64,000 nt of DNA from an uncultured Lachnospiraceae bacterium (lineage in GTDB: Bacteria > Bacillota > Clostridia > Lachnospirales > Lachnospiraceae), in NCBI GenBank assembly GCA_946182825.1, contig CAMGZH010000005.1, forward strand, positions 1 through 64,000, in the 5' to 3' direction. The notes under the pieces were generated by a model. That model did no database searches and had not been told where the DNA came from. It worked only from the letters and a program-made list of their open reading frames with translations. Both the position numbers and the translations under genes were made by a program. This document shows positions 18,774 through 28,617 of the stretch, piece by piece. Numbering within the stretch: position 1 is the stretch's first letter; each line of letters starts with the position of its first letter.

Positions 18774-20021
18774 TTATTTCTTACGTAAGAAATCAGGAAT
18801 TGTAATTGCAACTTCCTTAACATTGCTCTGTGGCTGTGATGGCTTTGTCAGTCCGGTAAAGCCGTTTGCCGGAGCACTTGCCGGACGGGATGCTGCTGTA
18901 GAAGCCGTGCCGGAAGCTGCAGTGGAAGCTGTTGATGTGTTCGCCTGACGGGCAAAACCGGTGGTCGGACGAGAAGCTGCCTGTGTTCTTGCAGCTCCTG
19001 CACCGATACCGTTGATCGGATTGGAAGAAGCATAATGCATTCCACCTAAGAAGGAATTCTGCTTATGATCCTCCTCAAGACCGGTTGCAATCACCGTTAC
19101 CTTGATCATATCGGTCATTGTCTCATCAGCCTTCGCACCGAAGATGATGTTAGCGCTCTCGCCAACCAGATCCTTGACATAGTTGACTGCATCGCTTGCA
19201 TCCAGAAGGGAGATATCACCGGATACATTAACGATAACATCGGTAGCACCATCGATCTTCGTCTCAAGAAGAGGTGAAGATACAGCCTGCTGAACTGCCT
19301 CATTGGCCTTCTCATCGCCCTGTCCTTCACCGATACCGATGTGGGCAAGTCCCTTCTCCTTCATGACAGACTGAATGTCTGCGAAGTCGAGATTGATAAG
19401 AGACGGTGTATTGATCAGATCGGTGATACCCTGTACGGACTGCTGTAAAACTTCATCCGCCTTCGTCAGAGCCTCCTGCATAGAAGTTCTGCGATCTACG
19501 ATCTCAAGGAGACGATCGTTCGGGATCACGATCAGTGTATCCACATTGGCCTTCAGGCGATCGATACCGCCCATGGCGTTATTCATACGTGTCTTGGCCT
19601 CGAAGGTGAATGGCTTGGTTACAACACCGACGGTAAGGATGCCCTGCTCCTTAGCGATCTGAGCCACAACAGGAGCTGCTCCTGTTCCTGTTCCGCCACC
19701 CATACCACAGGTAACGAATACCATATCATAACCCTTAACGGCTGCAGAAATGTCCTCAGCACTCTCCTGTGCTGCCTTCTCTCCAACCTCAGGCTGTCCT
19801 CCTGCACCCAGTCCCTTGGTGAGCTTCTCACCAATCTGGAGAAGGTTTGGTGCCTTACACAGATCCAAAGCCTGCTTATCTGTATTCACTCCAAGGAAGT
19901 CCACTCCCTTGATGTCTTCTTCTACCATTCGGTTCACAGCATTATTACCGCCACCGCCGACTCCCACAACGATGATCTTAGCGCCGTCTATTCCGTTAGT
20001 TTCCTCTGTTATCTCAAGCAC
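18774..20021 (-). CDS. ftsZ: Cell division protein FtsZ
   Basis: A 415-residue tubulin-like GTPase that forms the cytokinetic ring. The nucleotide-binding loop [14 protein letters not shown] and the tubulin signature [10 protein letters not shown] are present, as is the T7-loop region NLDFADI. A flexible Ala/Thr/Ser-rich linker (about 335-400) ends in the conserved tail [11 protein letters not shown], which binds FtsA or SepF. The start is GTG at 20021 with AGGAGG eight bases upstream. ftsA, the usual neighbour, is absent between ftsQ and ftsZ, so membrane tethering probably depends on a gene elsewhere such as sepF. A promoter of its own lies ahead. Confidence 0.97.
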   Translation of the reverse strand: MLEITEETNGIDGAKIIVVGVGGGGNNAVNRMVEEDIKGVDFLGVNTDKQALDLCKAPNLLQIGEKLTKGLGAGGQPEVGEKAAQESAEDISAAVKGYDMVFVTCGMGGGTGTGAAPVVAQIAKEQGILTVGVVTKPFTFEAKTRMNNAMGGIDRLKANVDTLIVIPNDRLLEIVDRRTSMQEALTKADEVLQQSVQGITDLINTPSLINLDFADIQSVMKEKGLAHIGIGEGQGDEKANEAVQQAVSSPLLETKIDGATDVIVNVSGDISLLDASDAVNYVKDLVGESANIIFGAKADETMTDMIKVTVIATGLEEDHKQNSFLGGMHYASSNPINGIGAGAARTQAASRPTTGFARQANTSTASTAASGTASTAASRPASAPANGFTGLTKPSQPQSNVKEVAITIPDFLRKK

Positions 20022-20091
20022 AGGTAGTTCCTCCTATCCTATCTATGTGAACGGTCAATGTCACATTCTTTCAATGAAATCATATAAAAAT

Positions 20092-20120
20092 ATAATACTT
20101 TTTTCTAGGTTGATTCGCAA
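20092..20120 (-). promoter_or_regulatory. Promoter ahead of ftsZ
   Basis: On the minus strand TTGCGA (20120-20115) and TATTAT (20097-20092) have a 17-base spacer, in the 113-base gap after ftsQ. It would allow ftsZ expression independent of the upstream cluster. Confidence 0.65.
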
Positions 20121-20134
20121 CCCTTATTTACAAA

Positions 20135-20893
20135 TCAGCCTGTCTTTTTTTTCGAATCAAACACAATATCTGTGTTATTCTCTGAAAAGTCTTCTAAATG
20201 TAGTGTTCCTTTCTTGCCTTTCAGCATTGGCAGGATATAGGCCAGTCGTCTCAGCTTCTCTTCCAATCCGCTTCGATTTCCCAGCTTTACTTTAATATCA
20301 CCGGAGGTCACCAGAATGTTACCCTCCTCCGTAAAAACAATGCTATCCATTGCGATCTTGCGGCTTTTCTTGTTTTTTAAAAGAACCTTTAACGCGTTGA
20401 TCCGGTTGCCCGCCACAGGAAGGATCTGTCCCTCCTTCACCTTTTCGCTCTTCACTTCAAGTCCCAAGATAGGTGTAATACCGGAAACCAGCCGCGTGGA
20501 CACCTGGGTCACGTTGGCGTTCTTGTCACAGTAGATAAAATGATCTTTATCATCTCTGGTGTAAAAGACAAGATTCTTTTCCTTAACGGATAACACCACC
20601 TCGTGGAAGCCTCGCATATGGACCCGGACCTTTGATACAAATTCAATATCTCTTGCCGGGTAAAACTTCGCATAGAGCACATCAAACAGTCCGTTGTTCT
20701 TGTACTTCTCCACGAGGGACGCATTCATTACCTCCTGCTCGCTGGCCACGTTATTCCCTTCCACCGTGAACTTATCCACACGACAGACAAAAACAGAGAA
20801 CACAGCGATCCCAAGGAAAAAGATCAAAATCCCCAAAATGATATTTAACCTGTAATACCGGAAAGGAGAATATCGGCGTTTTTCTCTTCGCAT
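20135..20893 (-). CDS. ftsQ: Cell division protein FtsQ/DivIB
   Basis: A 252-residue bitopic membrane protein of the divisome. A basic cytoplasmic start is followed by one membrane helix (about 18-40), then the POTRA domain beginning VDKFTVEGNN, and the beta-rich FtsQ domain. The chosen start is the ATG at 20893 because AAAGGAG lies eight bases ahead; the in-frame ATG two codons earlier is only two bases from that site. It sits between ftsW and ftsZ, with no murG, murC or ftsA nearby. Extracellular FtsQ domains diverge quickly, so identity rests on topology, POTRA and position. Confidence 0.9.
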   Translation of the reverse strand: MRREKRRYSPFRYYRLNIILGILIFFLGIAVFSVFVCRVDKFTVEGNNVASEQEVMNASLVEKYKNNGLFDVLYAKFYPARDIEFVSKVRVHMRGFHEVVLSVKEKNLVFYTRDDKDHFIYCDKNANVTQVSTRLVSGITPILGLEVKSEKVKEGQILPVAGNRINALKVLLKNKKSRKIAMDSIVFTEEGNILVTSGDIKVKLGNRSGLEEKLRRLAYILPMLKGKKGTLHLEDFSENNTDIVFDSKKKTG

Positions 20894-20908
20894 CTGCATC
20901 GCTCCTTT

Positions 20909-22051
20909 CTACAGTTCCGCCTGATCCAGCGGGATCTCCCTCGACACGGACAAAACGATTCCCATTTCCGCCAAAAGCACAATGAGAGACGTACCTCCGT
21001 AGCTGATAAAAGGAAGGGTAACTCCGGTATTGGGAACGGTATTTGAGGCAACCGCAATGTTGAAGATGACCTGCAGGGAAACATGGATCATAATTCCGAT
21101 CACAAGGAAGGATCCAAACATATCTCTTGCATGAATGGCGATATACATCATCTTCCATAAAAGGATCAAAAACATAATGATCACACAGATCGCCCCAAAG
21201 ACACCAAGTTCTTCCACAATAACGGTAAAGATCATATCGTTTTGTACTTCCGGGATCTTACCCAGCTTCTGGGCGGACGATCCCAGTCCCTTACCGAAGG
21301 GACCGCCGGAACCGATGGCATACAGTCCCTGCAACACCTGATAACCTTCCTCGGTGCTTGCCGCCTCCGGGTGAAGCCAGTTAGAGATTCGACCGCTTCG
21401 GTAACCTCCCTTAAGCATGGTGTACATCAGTCCCAAAACTCCCAAAACACCGGTACAGCCAAACAGTTCCAGTTTACGCTTCGTGGCAACAAACATCATG
21501 CCAAACCCGATGCCGATCACAATGATGGCGGTACTCAGGTTGTTCAAAAAGATTGGAAACGCCATTACCACCGTCAACGCAAGTCCTATGGCAAGGTGTC
21601 CCACCCGGAAGAGCTTATCCTTTTTCAGCGAGATCCAGCAGGCGATGGCCACGACAACCGCCGGCTTTGCCAGTTCGGAAGGCTGGAAACGGATTCCTCC
21701 GATGGGGATCCATCGCGCCTGTCCGTTGGCGGAATGTCCCACAAAAAGCACCAGGAAACACAGGGCGATGGTACCGATAAAGATCCATCGTCGGAACCGG
21801 ATCATCCACTGATAGGGAATCGACGCCATAGCGAAAAGCGCAACCATTCCAACGGCTGCCATCTTCAGCTGCTTCACAAGGAAATACGCCGGCTGTCCGT
21901 ACTTATCCGCTCCTACATATGCGCTGGAAGAATAGAGCATAACCAGGCCGAATCCCAGTAACAGAAACACCATTCCCAGAAAGCCATAGTCAAAGTAGCG
22001 GACCTTTTTCGGTTTTATTCTTTTTCGCTCTCTTTGGCCTTTTTCTACCAT
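20909..22051 (-). CDS. ftsW: SEDS glycosyltransferase FtsW
   Basis: A 380-residue polytopic SEDS protein that polymerises lipid II into septal peptidoglycan with its partner penicillin-binding protein. About ten membrane segments can be counted. Family hallmarks include SSSAYVG near the start, FQPSELAKPAVV in the middle, the LGSSAQKLGKIPEVQNDMIF region with its conserved Pro-Glu, and PFISYGGTSL near the end. It starts 3 bases after the murD stop, whose end supplies GGAG. Its position beside murD, ftsQ and a class B PBP supports FtsW rather than RodA. Confidence 0.93.
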   Translation of the reverse strand: MVEKGQRERKRIKPKKVRYFDYGFLGMVFLLLGFGLVMLYSSSAYVGADKYGQPAYFLVKQLKMAAVGMVALFAMASIPYQWMIRFRRWIFIGTIALCFLVLFVGHSANGQARWIPIGGIRFQPSELAKPAVVVAIACWISLKKDKLFRVGHLAIGLALTVVMAFPIFLNNLSTAIIVIGIGFGMMFVATKRKLELFGCTGVLGVLGLMYTMLKGGYRSGRISNWLHPEAASTEEGYQVLQGLYAIGSGGPFGKGLGSSAQKLGKIPEVQNDMIFTVIVEELGVFGAICVIIMFLILLWKMMYIAIHARDMFGSFLVIGIMIHVSLQVIFNIAVASNTVPNTGVTLPFISYGGTSLIVLLAEMGIVLSVSREIPLDQAEL

Positions 22052-22054
22052 TCC

Positions 22055-23407
22055 TTATTTCTCCGGAAGACTTCTTACATAATCCTTAAACTGCGTTCCT
22101 CGAACTTCATAGCTTGGGAACATATCCCAGCTTGCACATGCAGGGGACAGAAGAACCGCATCTCCCTCCTGCGCATTCTGATAACAGATATCGATCGCCT
22201 CCTCCAAAGAAGAAGCAAACTCGTAATTTTTAAATCCATGCTGATCACAGCAGGCTGCAATAGCTTCCTTTGTAACACCGATCAGAACCAGCTTCTTGAT
22301 CTTATCCCCGAAGGATTCGATCCACTCATCATAGGTACTTCCCTTATCGTATCCACCACCGATCAGGCAGGTCGGACGATTCATCGCTCCCACTGCCTTG
22401 ATGGCCGCATCCGGATTGGTTCCCTTTGAATCATTGTAAAACTTTACACCGCTCTTTTCGCAGACGTATTCGATCCGATGCTCTACCGCCTCAAACTTCT
22501 TCAGGCTCTCACGAATCGAATCCATCGGTACACCAAGAGCAAGGGTCAGTGCTACTGCCGCCATAACATTCTCATAGTTGTGAAGACCCAAGATGTTCAG
22601 CTCCTCCACATCGATGACCTTTTCCGTGTCGCCACCTTCCTTAAGATAGATAGCCTTCTGAGCCTCATCGTAGTAAAGACCTTCGGAAAGCTCTCTTACG
22701 CTGGAAAAATAAACGACCTTTGTCTTTAAGGTCTTACCAAAGTCCCGCAGTACCTCATCCTCATAATTTAATACCGTCACATCTGTGGCATCCTGATTCA
22801 TGGTGATGGCCTCTTTGGCCTGGATATAATTCTCCATGGTATGATGACGATTCAGATGATCCGGTGTGATGTTCAAGATGGCAGATGCCTTCGGATGGAA
22901 GGTCTTGATGGTCTCAAGCTGAAAGCTGGAGATCTCCGCTGCGATCCTTGTATTCTCCGTTGTACTTCCTGCCTCTGAGGTATACGGGATGCCGATGTTA
23001 CCTACCACACGAACATCCTCAAAGTAGCCCTTTAAGATCTCACCTGTCAGAGCGGTTGTTGTTGTCTTACCATTGGTACCGGTAATAGCCGCAACTTCTC
23101 CCTTGCCGAATGCAAAGGCCAGCTCAACCTCTCCGGAAAGCTCTACTCCTCTTTTTACCAGTTCCTCGACAAAGGGCTGATCCAGCGGAACACCCGGCGA
23201 AAGTACCGCGATATCGACCTTCTCAAGTTCCTCCTGGGGAAGCTGTCCGGTATAGAAGGGAATTCCCACAAGCTGCGGATGCTCCTTATAAAACTCATTG
23301 GCATCCATATCCGAGCTGTTAAAAAGCAACATGTCCTGCTTCTTTTCCTGTAAAAGTCCTGCAGCTGCTACGCCACTTTTTCCCATACCGACAATTAAAT
23401 ATGACAT
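22055..23407 (-). CDS. murD: UDP-MurNAc-L-alanine:D-glutamate ligase
   Basis: A 450-residue cytoplasmic Mur ligase adding D-glutamate to UDP-MurNAc-L-Ala. The N-terminal domain has a Rossmann-like VGMGKSGVAAAGLL. The ATP loop is AAITGTNGKTTTTAL near 107-120, the central NITPDHLNRH carries ligand residues, and EHRIEY and NDSKGTNPDA mark the C-terminal domains. Length is normal. The site AAGGAGAGACAAA precedes the ATG; the gap to mraY is 50 bases. Confidence 0.96.
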   Translation of the reverse strand: MSYLIVGMGKSGVAAAGLLQEKKQDMLLFNSSDMDANEFYKEHPQLVGIPFYTGQLPQEELEKVDIAVLSPGVPLDQPFVEELVKRGVELSGEVELAFAFGKGEVAAITGTNGKTTTTALTGEILKGYFEDVRVVGNIGIPYTSEAGSTTENTRIAAEISSFQLETIKTFHPKASAILNITPDHLNRHHTMENYIQAKEAITMNQDATDVTVLNYEDEVLRDFGKTLKTKVVYFSSVRELSEGLYYDEAQKAIYLKEGGDTEKVIDVEELNILGLHNYENVMAAVALTLALGVPMDSIRESLKKFEAVEHRIEYVCEKSGVKFYNDSKGTNPDAAIKAVGAMNRPTCLIGGGYDKGSTYDEWIESFGDKIKKLVLIGVTKEAIAACCDQHGFKNYEFASSLEEAIDICYQNAQEGDAVLLSPACASWDMFPSYEVRGTQFKDYVRSLPEK

Positions 23408-23457
23408 TTTGTCTCTCCTTCTCCCTCTATTATGATCAGATCCTGCTATATGTTAAA

Positions 23458-24441
23458 TCAGAATCCCTTAAGTCCAACGATTCCAAGTACACATAATACC
23501 ACAGTTACCAATGTAAAGGTGATAACAATGCGAATTTCGCTCCAACCACCTTTTTCAAAATGGTGATGGATCGGAGCCATACGGAAGATCCGCTTTTTAC
23601 CGTGCGTGATCTTAAAGCTTCCCACCTGAAGAATGACAGACACAACCTCAAGCAGATAGATAAATCCAACGATCAGGATAAACAGTGGCATATGAAGCAG
23701 ATATGCCACTCCGGCAACATAACCGCCCAGTGCAAGAGATCCGGTATCTCCCATGAAGATCTTGGCCGGATAATGGTTGTACACCAGGAAGGCAAGAAGC
23801 GCTCCCACCATAGCTGCGGATACAGGCTCAAGTTCTCCCTCCAGAAGCATGGATGCCACCAGGAAAAACAGTGCCACCACCAGTGTGACACAGGATGCAA
23901 GTCCGTCAAGTCCATCGGTAAAGTTGGTTCCGTTGACCGTTCCGATCACAGCGAAAAAGAGGATCGGGATTGCCAGCCAGCCGATATCAATGGATTTTCC
24001 GCCGGAAAATGGCACCATCAGGGTAAAGTCAACATTTGTATAGTACTTCAGATAGACACAGAAAACCGTGGTTACCACGATCTGCAGCAGCATCTTCTGC
24101 CATGCGATGAGTCCGTCGGAACGGCGAAGCACCACCTTCAGGAAATCATCGATAAAACCGATCAGACCGAATCCAATGGAAAGCACCAGAACCGGAATGA
24201 CCTTCGGATGTGACGGTGCATAGATGACGGTTCCGATAAAAAGAGCCAGAAGGATCATAACGCCCCCCATGGTCGGTGTGCCGTTTTTGGCAACATGGCT
24301 CTCAAGATACTCTCGCTCCGTCTGGGAAGCTTTTAACCTGCGAAGAAACGGAATCACCACCGGCCCTTGTACAACTCCTACGGCAAAGGCAACGATAAAG
24401 GGTACAAACATAGCCCAAATGGATACTCCTAAAACTGACAT
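23458..24441 (-). CDS. mraY: Phospho-MurNAc-pentapeptide transferase
   Basis: A 327-residue integral membrane enzyme that makes lipid I from UDP-MurNAc-pentapeptide and undecaprenyl phosphate. About ten helices are visible. Characteristic motifs are GTPTMGGVM near residue 53, FIDDFLKV near 115, NGTNFTDGLDGLA in the middle, MGDTGSLALGG, and the HHHFE cluster near the end of the last loop. It begins 3 bases after the PBP gene's stop. Confidence 0.96.
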   Translation of the reverse strand: MSVLGVSIWAMFVPFIVAFAVGVVQGPVVIPFLRRLKASQTEREYLESHVAKNGTPTMGGVMILLALFIGTVIYAPSHPKVIPVLVLSIGFGLIGFIDDFLKVVLRRSDGLIAWQKMLLQIVVTTVFCVYLKYYTNVDFTLMVPFSGGKSIDIGWLAIPILFFAVIGTVNGTNFTDGLDGLASCVTLVVALFFLVASMLLEGELEPVSAAMVGALLAFLVYNHYPAKIFMGDTGSLALGGYVAGVAYLLHMPLFILIVGFIYLLEVVSVILQVGSFKITHGKKRIFRMAPIHHHFEKGGWSEIRIVITFTLVTVVLCVLGIVGLKGF

Positions 24442-24444
24442 TTC

Positions 24445-26358
24445 TTACTTCTCCTTCTTATGACTGCTCTTCTGCTCAATGTTGCAATATGGCAGAATTG
24501 TTTTTAATATGTTGTGCGCCACTTCCTGTGCATAGGTGGAGTGCGCCTGATCTTTCACATTCGGTTCATTTACAACCACATAAACAACCAGCTGCGGATC
24601 ATCCACCGGTGCAAATCCGATAAACGATACCAGATACTTATGCTTCTTACGAGGCTGTTTCTCCGCTGTACCGGTCTTACCTCCGATATCATAGCCCTTA
24701 ACGGCTGCTGTCACGCCGGTTCCTCCGGTTACAACAGAACGAAGATAATTACGGATCTTCTTGCTTGTGGCTGCAGATACGGTCTTCTTCTCGATCACCG
24801 GATCGTACTGTTTCACCACATTGCCGGCATCATCCCGCACCTCTGTCATAATGTGAGGCTGGTAGAGATTACCGCCGTTGATCAGGGAAGAAAATCCGCT
24901 GGCCAGCTGTACCATTGTGGTATTAAAGTTCTGTCCAAAGGCATTGGTTCCCAGATTCACCGGGGTCTTCTCCAGCGCCTCTTCCGTATATAAAAGGCTG
25001 TCGGTTCTCGGCTCTCCCGGCAGATCAATACCGGTCTTCTGACCGAAACCAAACAGATGCTGATATCTGGAAAAATCCTTCGCTCCGATCCTGCTTCCGA
25101 TCTGCATCAGCGCGTCGTTACAGGAATACATCAGCGCATGGCGAATATCAATGATACCATGATGGGATTCACATCGTACAAATACGTTACCTGCAAAGCG
25201 CTGTCCTCCGTCACACATAAAGGACTCATTGCCCTTTAAGGCTCCGGTCTCAAGCCCCATGGCCACGGTAAAAGGCTTCGCAGTGGATCCCGGCTCATAG
25301 GTAAAACTTACCGGGAAGTTCTGCCAGATCCCGTTTAAGGCATCCAGCTTCTCACTGTCGTTCATAGCCAGAAGCTGTTTATCCGTATACACCCCCGAAA
25401 GATCTCTCGGGTTGGTAAGATCAAAGGTCGGGTAGGATACCATGGCCTTGATCTCTCCGTTGTTAGGATTCATAACAAGGACTGCAGTATTCAGACTTCC
25501 TCTTTTCCCGCCCTTGGCCAGCTTCTTATTGTACTTTTGCACCTCTTTCATGCAGGTGTTCTGAATCATCAGATCGATGGAGGTTACCACGGTCTTACCG
25601 TTCTTTGGCTCTGCCACTGTATTCTCCATCTGGTTATTCTCGTTCTGATAACCGTAGCTTCTTCCGTTGACTCCGTTCAGTACACTGTTGTATTGGTTCT
25701 CAAGTCCCGTCACACCCTCATTGCCGGATGCGGTAAATCCGATGAGCTGGGATGCCAGGGTCGGATAGGGATACTCTCTTTTATATTCCTTTTCAAACCA
25801 GATACCTTTGATCTTCTCTTCGGTATCTTCCGCCTCCATCAGCTTCTTGAAGGCATTCATCTTCTTATAGCTGACCTGCTTCAGCAGTACCTTGTACTGG
25901 CACTTCGGATCCGTCGCCACGTACCCCTTGACTTCTTCTTCCTTGATCTTCGGAAAAACCTTTGAGAGATAATAGGCGGTCGTGGATACGATACCCTCTG
26001 ACTCGTTGTAGGTCAGACCCTTTTTCGCTGCACTCTTCGCCCGCCGCTTCTGCTCTTCATTCAGCTGCTTACAGTCAAGGATCACGTTATACACATCCAC
26101 CGATGTGGCTAAAACACTTCCCTTGGCATCTACAATATCTCCTCGCTTATATGGGATTACTGTACTGGAATATCCCTGCTGGGATAATACGATCTTCTGA
26201 TATCTCTGTCCGTCAATTGCCTGGATCGCCATGACACGTATTACCAATATTACAAGAAGAACGCAGACAACCAAAAAGCAACGGACCAGTGTACCCTGCA
26301 TTCGCTTCATGATCCGAGCCTGGCGTATTCGCCTTTTTCTTCTACGTCTTCTGGCCAT
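24445..26358 (-). CDS. Class B penicillin-binding protein (FtsI/SpoVD-like)
   Basis: This 637-residue transpeptidase cross-links septal peptidoglycan with FtsW. An Arg/Lys-rich tail precedes one membrane helix (about 30-50), then a PBP dimer domain, then the transpeptidase domain with STAKPF (SxxK), SCNDALM (SxN) and KTGTAEK. There is no clear C-terminal PASTA domain, which favours FtsI/Pbp2 over SpoVD. The chosen start is the ATG at 26358 (MARRRRRK), with AAAGGTGAT ahead; an in-frame GTG three codons earlier lies inside that site. The gene stands between ftsL and mraY. Confidence 0.92.
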   Translation of the reverse strand: MARRRRRKRRIRQARIMKRMQGTLVRCFLVVCVLLVILVIRVMAIQAIDGQRYQKIVLSQQGYSSTVIPYKRGDIVDAKGSVLATSVDVYNVILDCKQLNEEQKRRAKSAAKKGLTYNESEGIVSTTAYYLSKVFPKIKEEEVKGYVATDPKCQYKVLLKQVSYKKMNAFKKLMEAEDTEEKIKGIWFEKEYKREYPYPTLASQLIGFTASGNEGVTGLENQYNSVLNGVNGRSYGYQNENNQMENTVAEPKNGKTVVTSIDLMIQNTCMKEVQKYNKKLAKGGKRGSLNTAVLVMNPNNGEIKAMVSYPTFDLTNPRDLSGVYTDKQLLAMNDSEKLDALNGIWQNFPVSFTYEPGSTAKPFTVAMGLETGALKGNESFMCDGGQRFAGNVFVRCESHHGIIDIRHALMYSCNDALMQIGSRIGAKDFSRYQHLFGFGQKTGIDLPGEPRTDSLLYTEEALEKTPVNLGTNAFGQNFNTTMVQLASGFSSLINGGNLYQPHIMTEVRDDAGNVVKQYDPVIEKKTVSAATSKKIRNYLRSVVTGGTGVTAAVKGYDIGGKTGTAEKQPRKKHKYLVSFIGFAPVDDPQLVVYVVVNEPNVKDQAHSTYAQEVAHNILKTILPYCNIEQKSSHKKEK

Positions 26359-26396
26359 TTTTATCACCTTTATTTAGATTTAACACAAATGAACAA

Positions 26397-26422
26397 GCGC
26401 CAGAATGATGCCATTCTGGCGC
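26397..26422. terminator. Hairpin between ftsL and the PBP gene
   Basis: The perfect 11-base stem gcgccagaatg/cattctggcgc has a four-base loop and starts 16 bases after the ftsL stop. The T run that follows on the minus strand is poor, so it may be a partial terminator or a processing site that tunes expression of the genes beyond. Confidence 0.5.
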
Positions 26423-26437
26423 CTGTCCTATTCTACC

Positions 26438-26905
26438 TCATTTATCTGAATCTGTATACTGACTCATATAATCTTCGTCCTTCATGGTATAGTAACGGAC
26501 CTGCTTGCTGGTAGCATACTTCATGCCAAGCTTCTTCATCGCTTTTTTTCTGACCTGATCAAGACCTGCGGTCGTAGCAATACGACTTTCGATGGCAGAG
26601 TTCTCTGCCTTCAGATCACTGATCTGCTTCTGGGTCTGGGAAATGTTTTTCATGCTGCTGGTGATACCATTCTGCAGATAAACATATCCTGTGAAAAATC
26701 CGCCTAATAAAAGGACCGATAACATCAGAGAGATCATGGACATTTTCTTGGAACGGAGCATTCTTGCGTTAGCTCTTGCCCGCATTCTTCTCTCGCGGTC
26801 ACGACGTTCCTTCTCCCTGCGAAGTCTCTCCTCATGGGCTGGCATCGTTTCAAACTGGTGTGCTTCTGCTCCGCTTTCATAATAATAATTCTGTATCTCT
26901 CTCAT
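26438..26905 (-). CDS. ftsL: FtsL-like division protein
   Basis: A 155-residue bitopic protein with a long, highly charged cytoplasmic part (Glu/Arg-rich coiled region, residues 20-54), one membrane helix at about 56-77, and an extracellular coiled coil (80-120) ending in the family-typical LDQVRKKAMKKLGMKYA. FtsL links FtsB/DivIC and FtsQ in the divisome. The position directly after rsmH and before the PBP gene is the standard one. GTGGGGG precedes the start. Confidence 0.85.
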   Translation of the reverse strand: MREIQNYYYESGAEAHQFETMPAHEERLRREKERRDRERRMRARANARMLRSKKMSMISLMLSVLLLGGFFTGYVYLQNGITSSMKNISQTQKQISDLKAENSAIESRIATTAGLDQVRKKAMKKLGMKYATSKQVRYYTMKDEDYMSQYTDSDK

Positions 26906-26946
26906 AGGCCCCCACCAATCATGTGCTCGACTCTCCCGTCGATATC

Positions 26947-27909
26947 CTATACTGGTTCACTGCTCGTTGATAGTTTCTTAACGAAGACACGAAGCTTAGC
27001 ACTCCGTGACCTTGAATTCTCTTCTAACTCCTTCTCGGATGGAAGGATTGGTTTGTGGGTCAGAACATGACCCTTGGATCGGTTCCCGCAGACACATACC
27101 GGAAAATTCGGTGGACATGTGCAAGGGTGTTCGTTCCGCTTAAAACAGCTCTTAACGATACGATCCTCAAGGGAATGGAAGGTGATTACGCAAAGCCTGC
27201 CATCCTCTGCCAACAGATCGATCATCTCATCCAAATGATCCTCTAGCACGGAAAGCTCCCGGTTCAGCTCGATCCGAATTGCCTGAAAGGTTCTCTTGGA
27301 AGGATGTCCTCCCGTCTTCTGGCTCTTCATCGGAATGCTTCTTCGCACCACTTCATTGAGATCCCCTGTGGTTTGAAACGGGTGGTTTTCTCTTTCGAAA
27401 ACGATGTTCTTTGCGATCCTGTTTGCGTATCGTTCCTCACCGTAATCCCGCAGGATCCGTGCAAGCTCACGCTCCGAGTAGGTGTTGACAATGTCTGCTG
27501 CTGTCAAGCTTGCATCCCGGTCCATTCGCATGTCCAGCGGTGCATCCTCCTGCATATAGGAAAATCCCCGTTCTCCTGTATCCAGCTGAAAAGAAGATAC
27601 TCCAAGATCCAACAGAATGCCGTCCACCTTCTCGATTCCAAGGCGCTTCACATCCTCTACCATATGCTCATAATTATCATGAACAATGGTCACATGGCTT
27701 TCATATGGTGCAAGTCTCTCACTTGCTGCTGCGATAGCATCGCGGTCCTGATCGATACCGATCAGTCTTCCCTCATCAGACAAACGGGAGGCGATCACGC
27801 TGGAATGTCCGGCTCCACCTAAGGTGCCGTCCACATAGATTCCATTCTCTTTGATCTGCAGAGCCTCGATCGTCTCTGGCAGCATTACCGAATAGTGCTT
27901 AAACTCCAT
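26947..27909 (-). CDS. rsmH: 16S rRNA m4C1402 methyltransferase
   Basis: A 320-residue SAM-dependent enzyme that N4-methylates C1402 of 16S rRNA. The SAM site [10 protein letters not shown] is near residues 27-36, with [10 protein letters not shown] near 97, and the C-terminal [13 protein letters not shown] and [20 protein letters not shown] are family signatures. Its ATG overlaps the mraZ stop by one base (TGATG), so the two are translationally coupled. Confidence 0.97.
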   Translation of the reverse strand: MEFKHYSVMLPETIEALQIKENGIYVDGTLGGAGHSSVIASRLSDEGRLIGIDQDRDAIAAASERLAPYESHVTIVHDNYEHMVEDVKRLGIEKVDGILLDLGVSSFQLDTGERGFSYMQEDAPLDMRMDRDASLTAADIVNTYSERELARILRDYGEERYANRIAKNIVFERENHPFQTTGDLNEVVRRSIPMKSQKTGGHPSKRTFQAIRIELNRELSVLEDHLDEMIDLLAEDGRLCVITFHSLEDRIVKSCFKRNEHPCTCPPNFPVCVCGNRSKGHVLTHKPILPSEKELEENSRSRSAKLRVFVKKLSTSSEPV

Positions 27910-28340
27910 CAGATATTCAGTCCCATCTCTCCAAAACTCTCAGCAACTTCATCGATATCATCGAATGTATTTGCCTCATCCCACTTCTGCTTATCCCAAA
28001 CTTCAATGCGGTTCAAATTTCCTGCAAGAACGACATCCTTTGTCAGTTCTGCAAACTCCCGGAGGTTTGCCGGGATCAGGACCCTACCCTGCTTATCGAT
28101 CTCCAGATTGCACGCTGATGCAAAGAAGAATCGTGTCAGTTTACGGACATTTCGGGTCATGCTTCCCAGATTCTGAAAGTGTTCCTCAAACTTATGCCAC
28201 TCTTCATTGGAGTAACCGTAGAGGCATCCATCCAGTCCTTTGGTCAGTACAAACTCACTGCCCAATTGCTCTCTGAACTTCGCTGGAACGATCAGGCGTC
28301 CCTTTGGGTCAATGGTATGACTGTACTCACCCATGAACAT
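27909..28340 (-). CDS. mraZ: Transcriptional regulator MraZ
   Basis: A 143-residue protein with two SpoVT/AbrB-like repeats, each with a D-x-(K/Q)-GR core ([16 protein letters not shown] and [16 protein letters not shown]). MraZ forms a ring and binds phased repeats in its own promoter to control the division and wall cluster. The ATG at 28340 (MFMGEYSHT) is chosen because AAGGGGGTG lies seven bases ahead; the open frame further upstream runs through the operator repeats. It is the first gene of the cluster. Confidence 0.96.
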   Translation of the reverse strand: MFMGEYSHTIDPKGRLIVPAKFREQLGSEFVLTKGLDGCLYGYSNEEWHKFEEHFQNLGSMTRNVRKLTRFFFASACNLEIDKQGRVLIPANLREFAELTKDVVLAGNLNRIEVWDKQKWDEANTFDDIDEVAESFGEMGLNI

Positions 28341-28355
28341 AAGGAACACCCCCTT

Positions 28356-28392
28356 CCACTTTCTTCCACTTCCTACCACTTTGATCCACTTT
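28356..28392 (-). promoter_or_regulatory. Four phased MraZ boxes
   Basis: On the minus strand (A/G)AAGTGG occurs four times with exact 10-base spacing: 28392-28386, 28382-28376, 28372-28366 and 28362-28356. They lie between the promoter and the mraZ start. Arrays of this kind are known MraZ binding sites in other bacteria. Confidence 0.85.
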
Positions 28393-28399
28393 GGTATTT

Positions 28400-28428
28400 A
28401 TTTTAAGCATATCAAGAAGGCATTGCAA
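28400..28428 (-). promoter_or_regulatory. Sigma-A promoter of the mraZ cluster
   Basis: TTGCAA (28428-28423) and TAAAAT (28405-28400) on the minus strand have a 17-base spacer. The MraZ boxes begin about eight bases downstream, at the expected transcription start. Confidence 0.8.
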
Positions 28429-28462
28429 GGCTTAAAGCCCGTGGTTACGCGGTTTGCGAATT

Positions 28463-28486
28463 GTGGAGGAAGGTGGTAGACAGTGG
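28463..28486 (+). repeat. Three phased GTGG repeats facing the MraZ boxes
   Basis: On the plus strand GTGG recurs at 28463, 28473 and 28483, again exactly 10 bases apart, each followed by A or T and purines. The orientation is opposite to the four MraZ boxes, on the far side of the promoter. It may be a second MraZ array. Confidence 0.45.
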
Positions 28487-28617
28487 AGGACCGCGGCGGG
28501 CACAACATCTTGTGTCGCAAAATGCATCCATGACCTACATCTGCTTTTCCTGCTGGTTTTTGTGAGATTTTAACAAAATTTATGTTCGGGTCCCTGTTTT
28601 GAATTCCGACAAAACAA

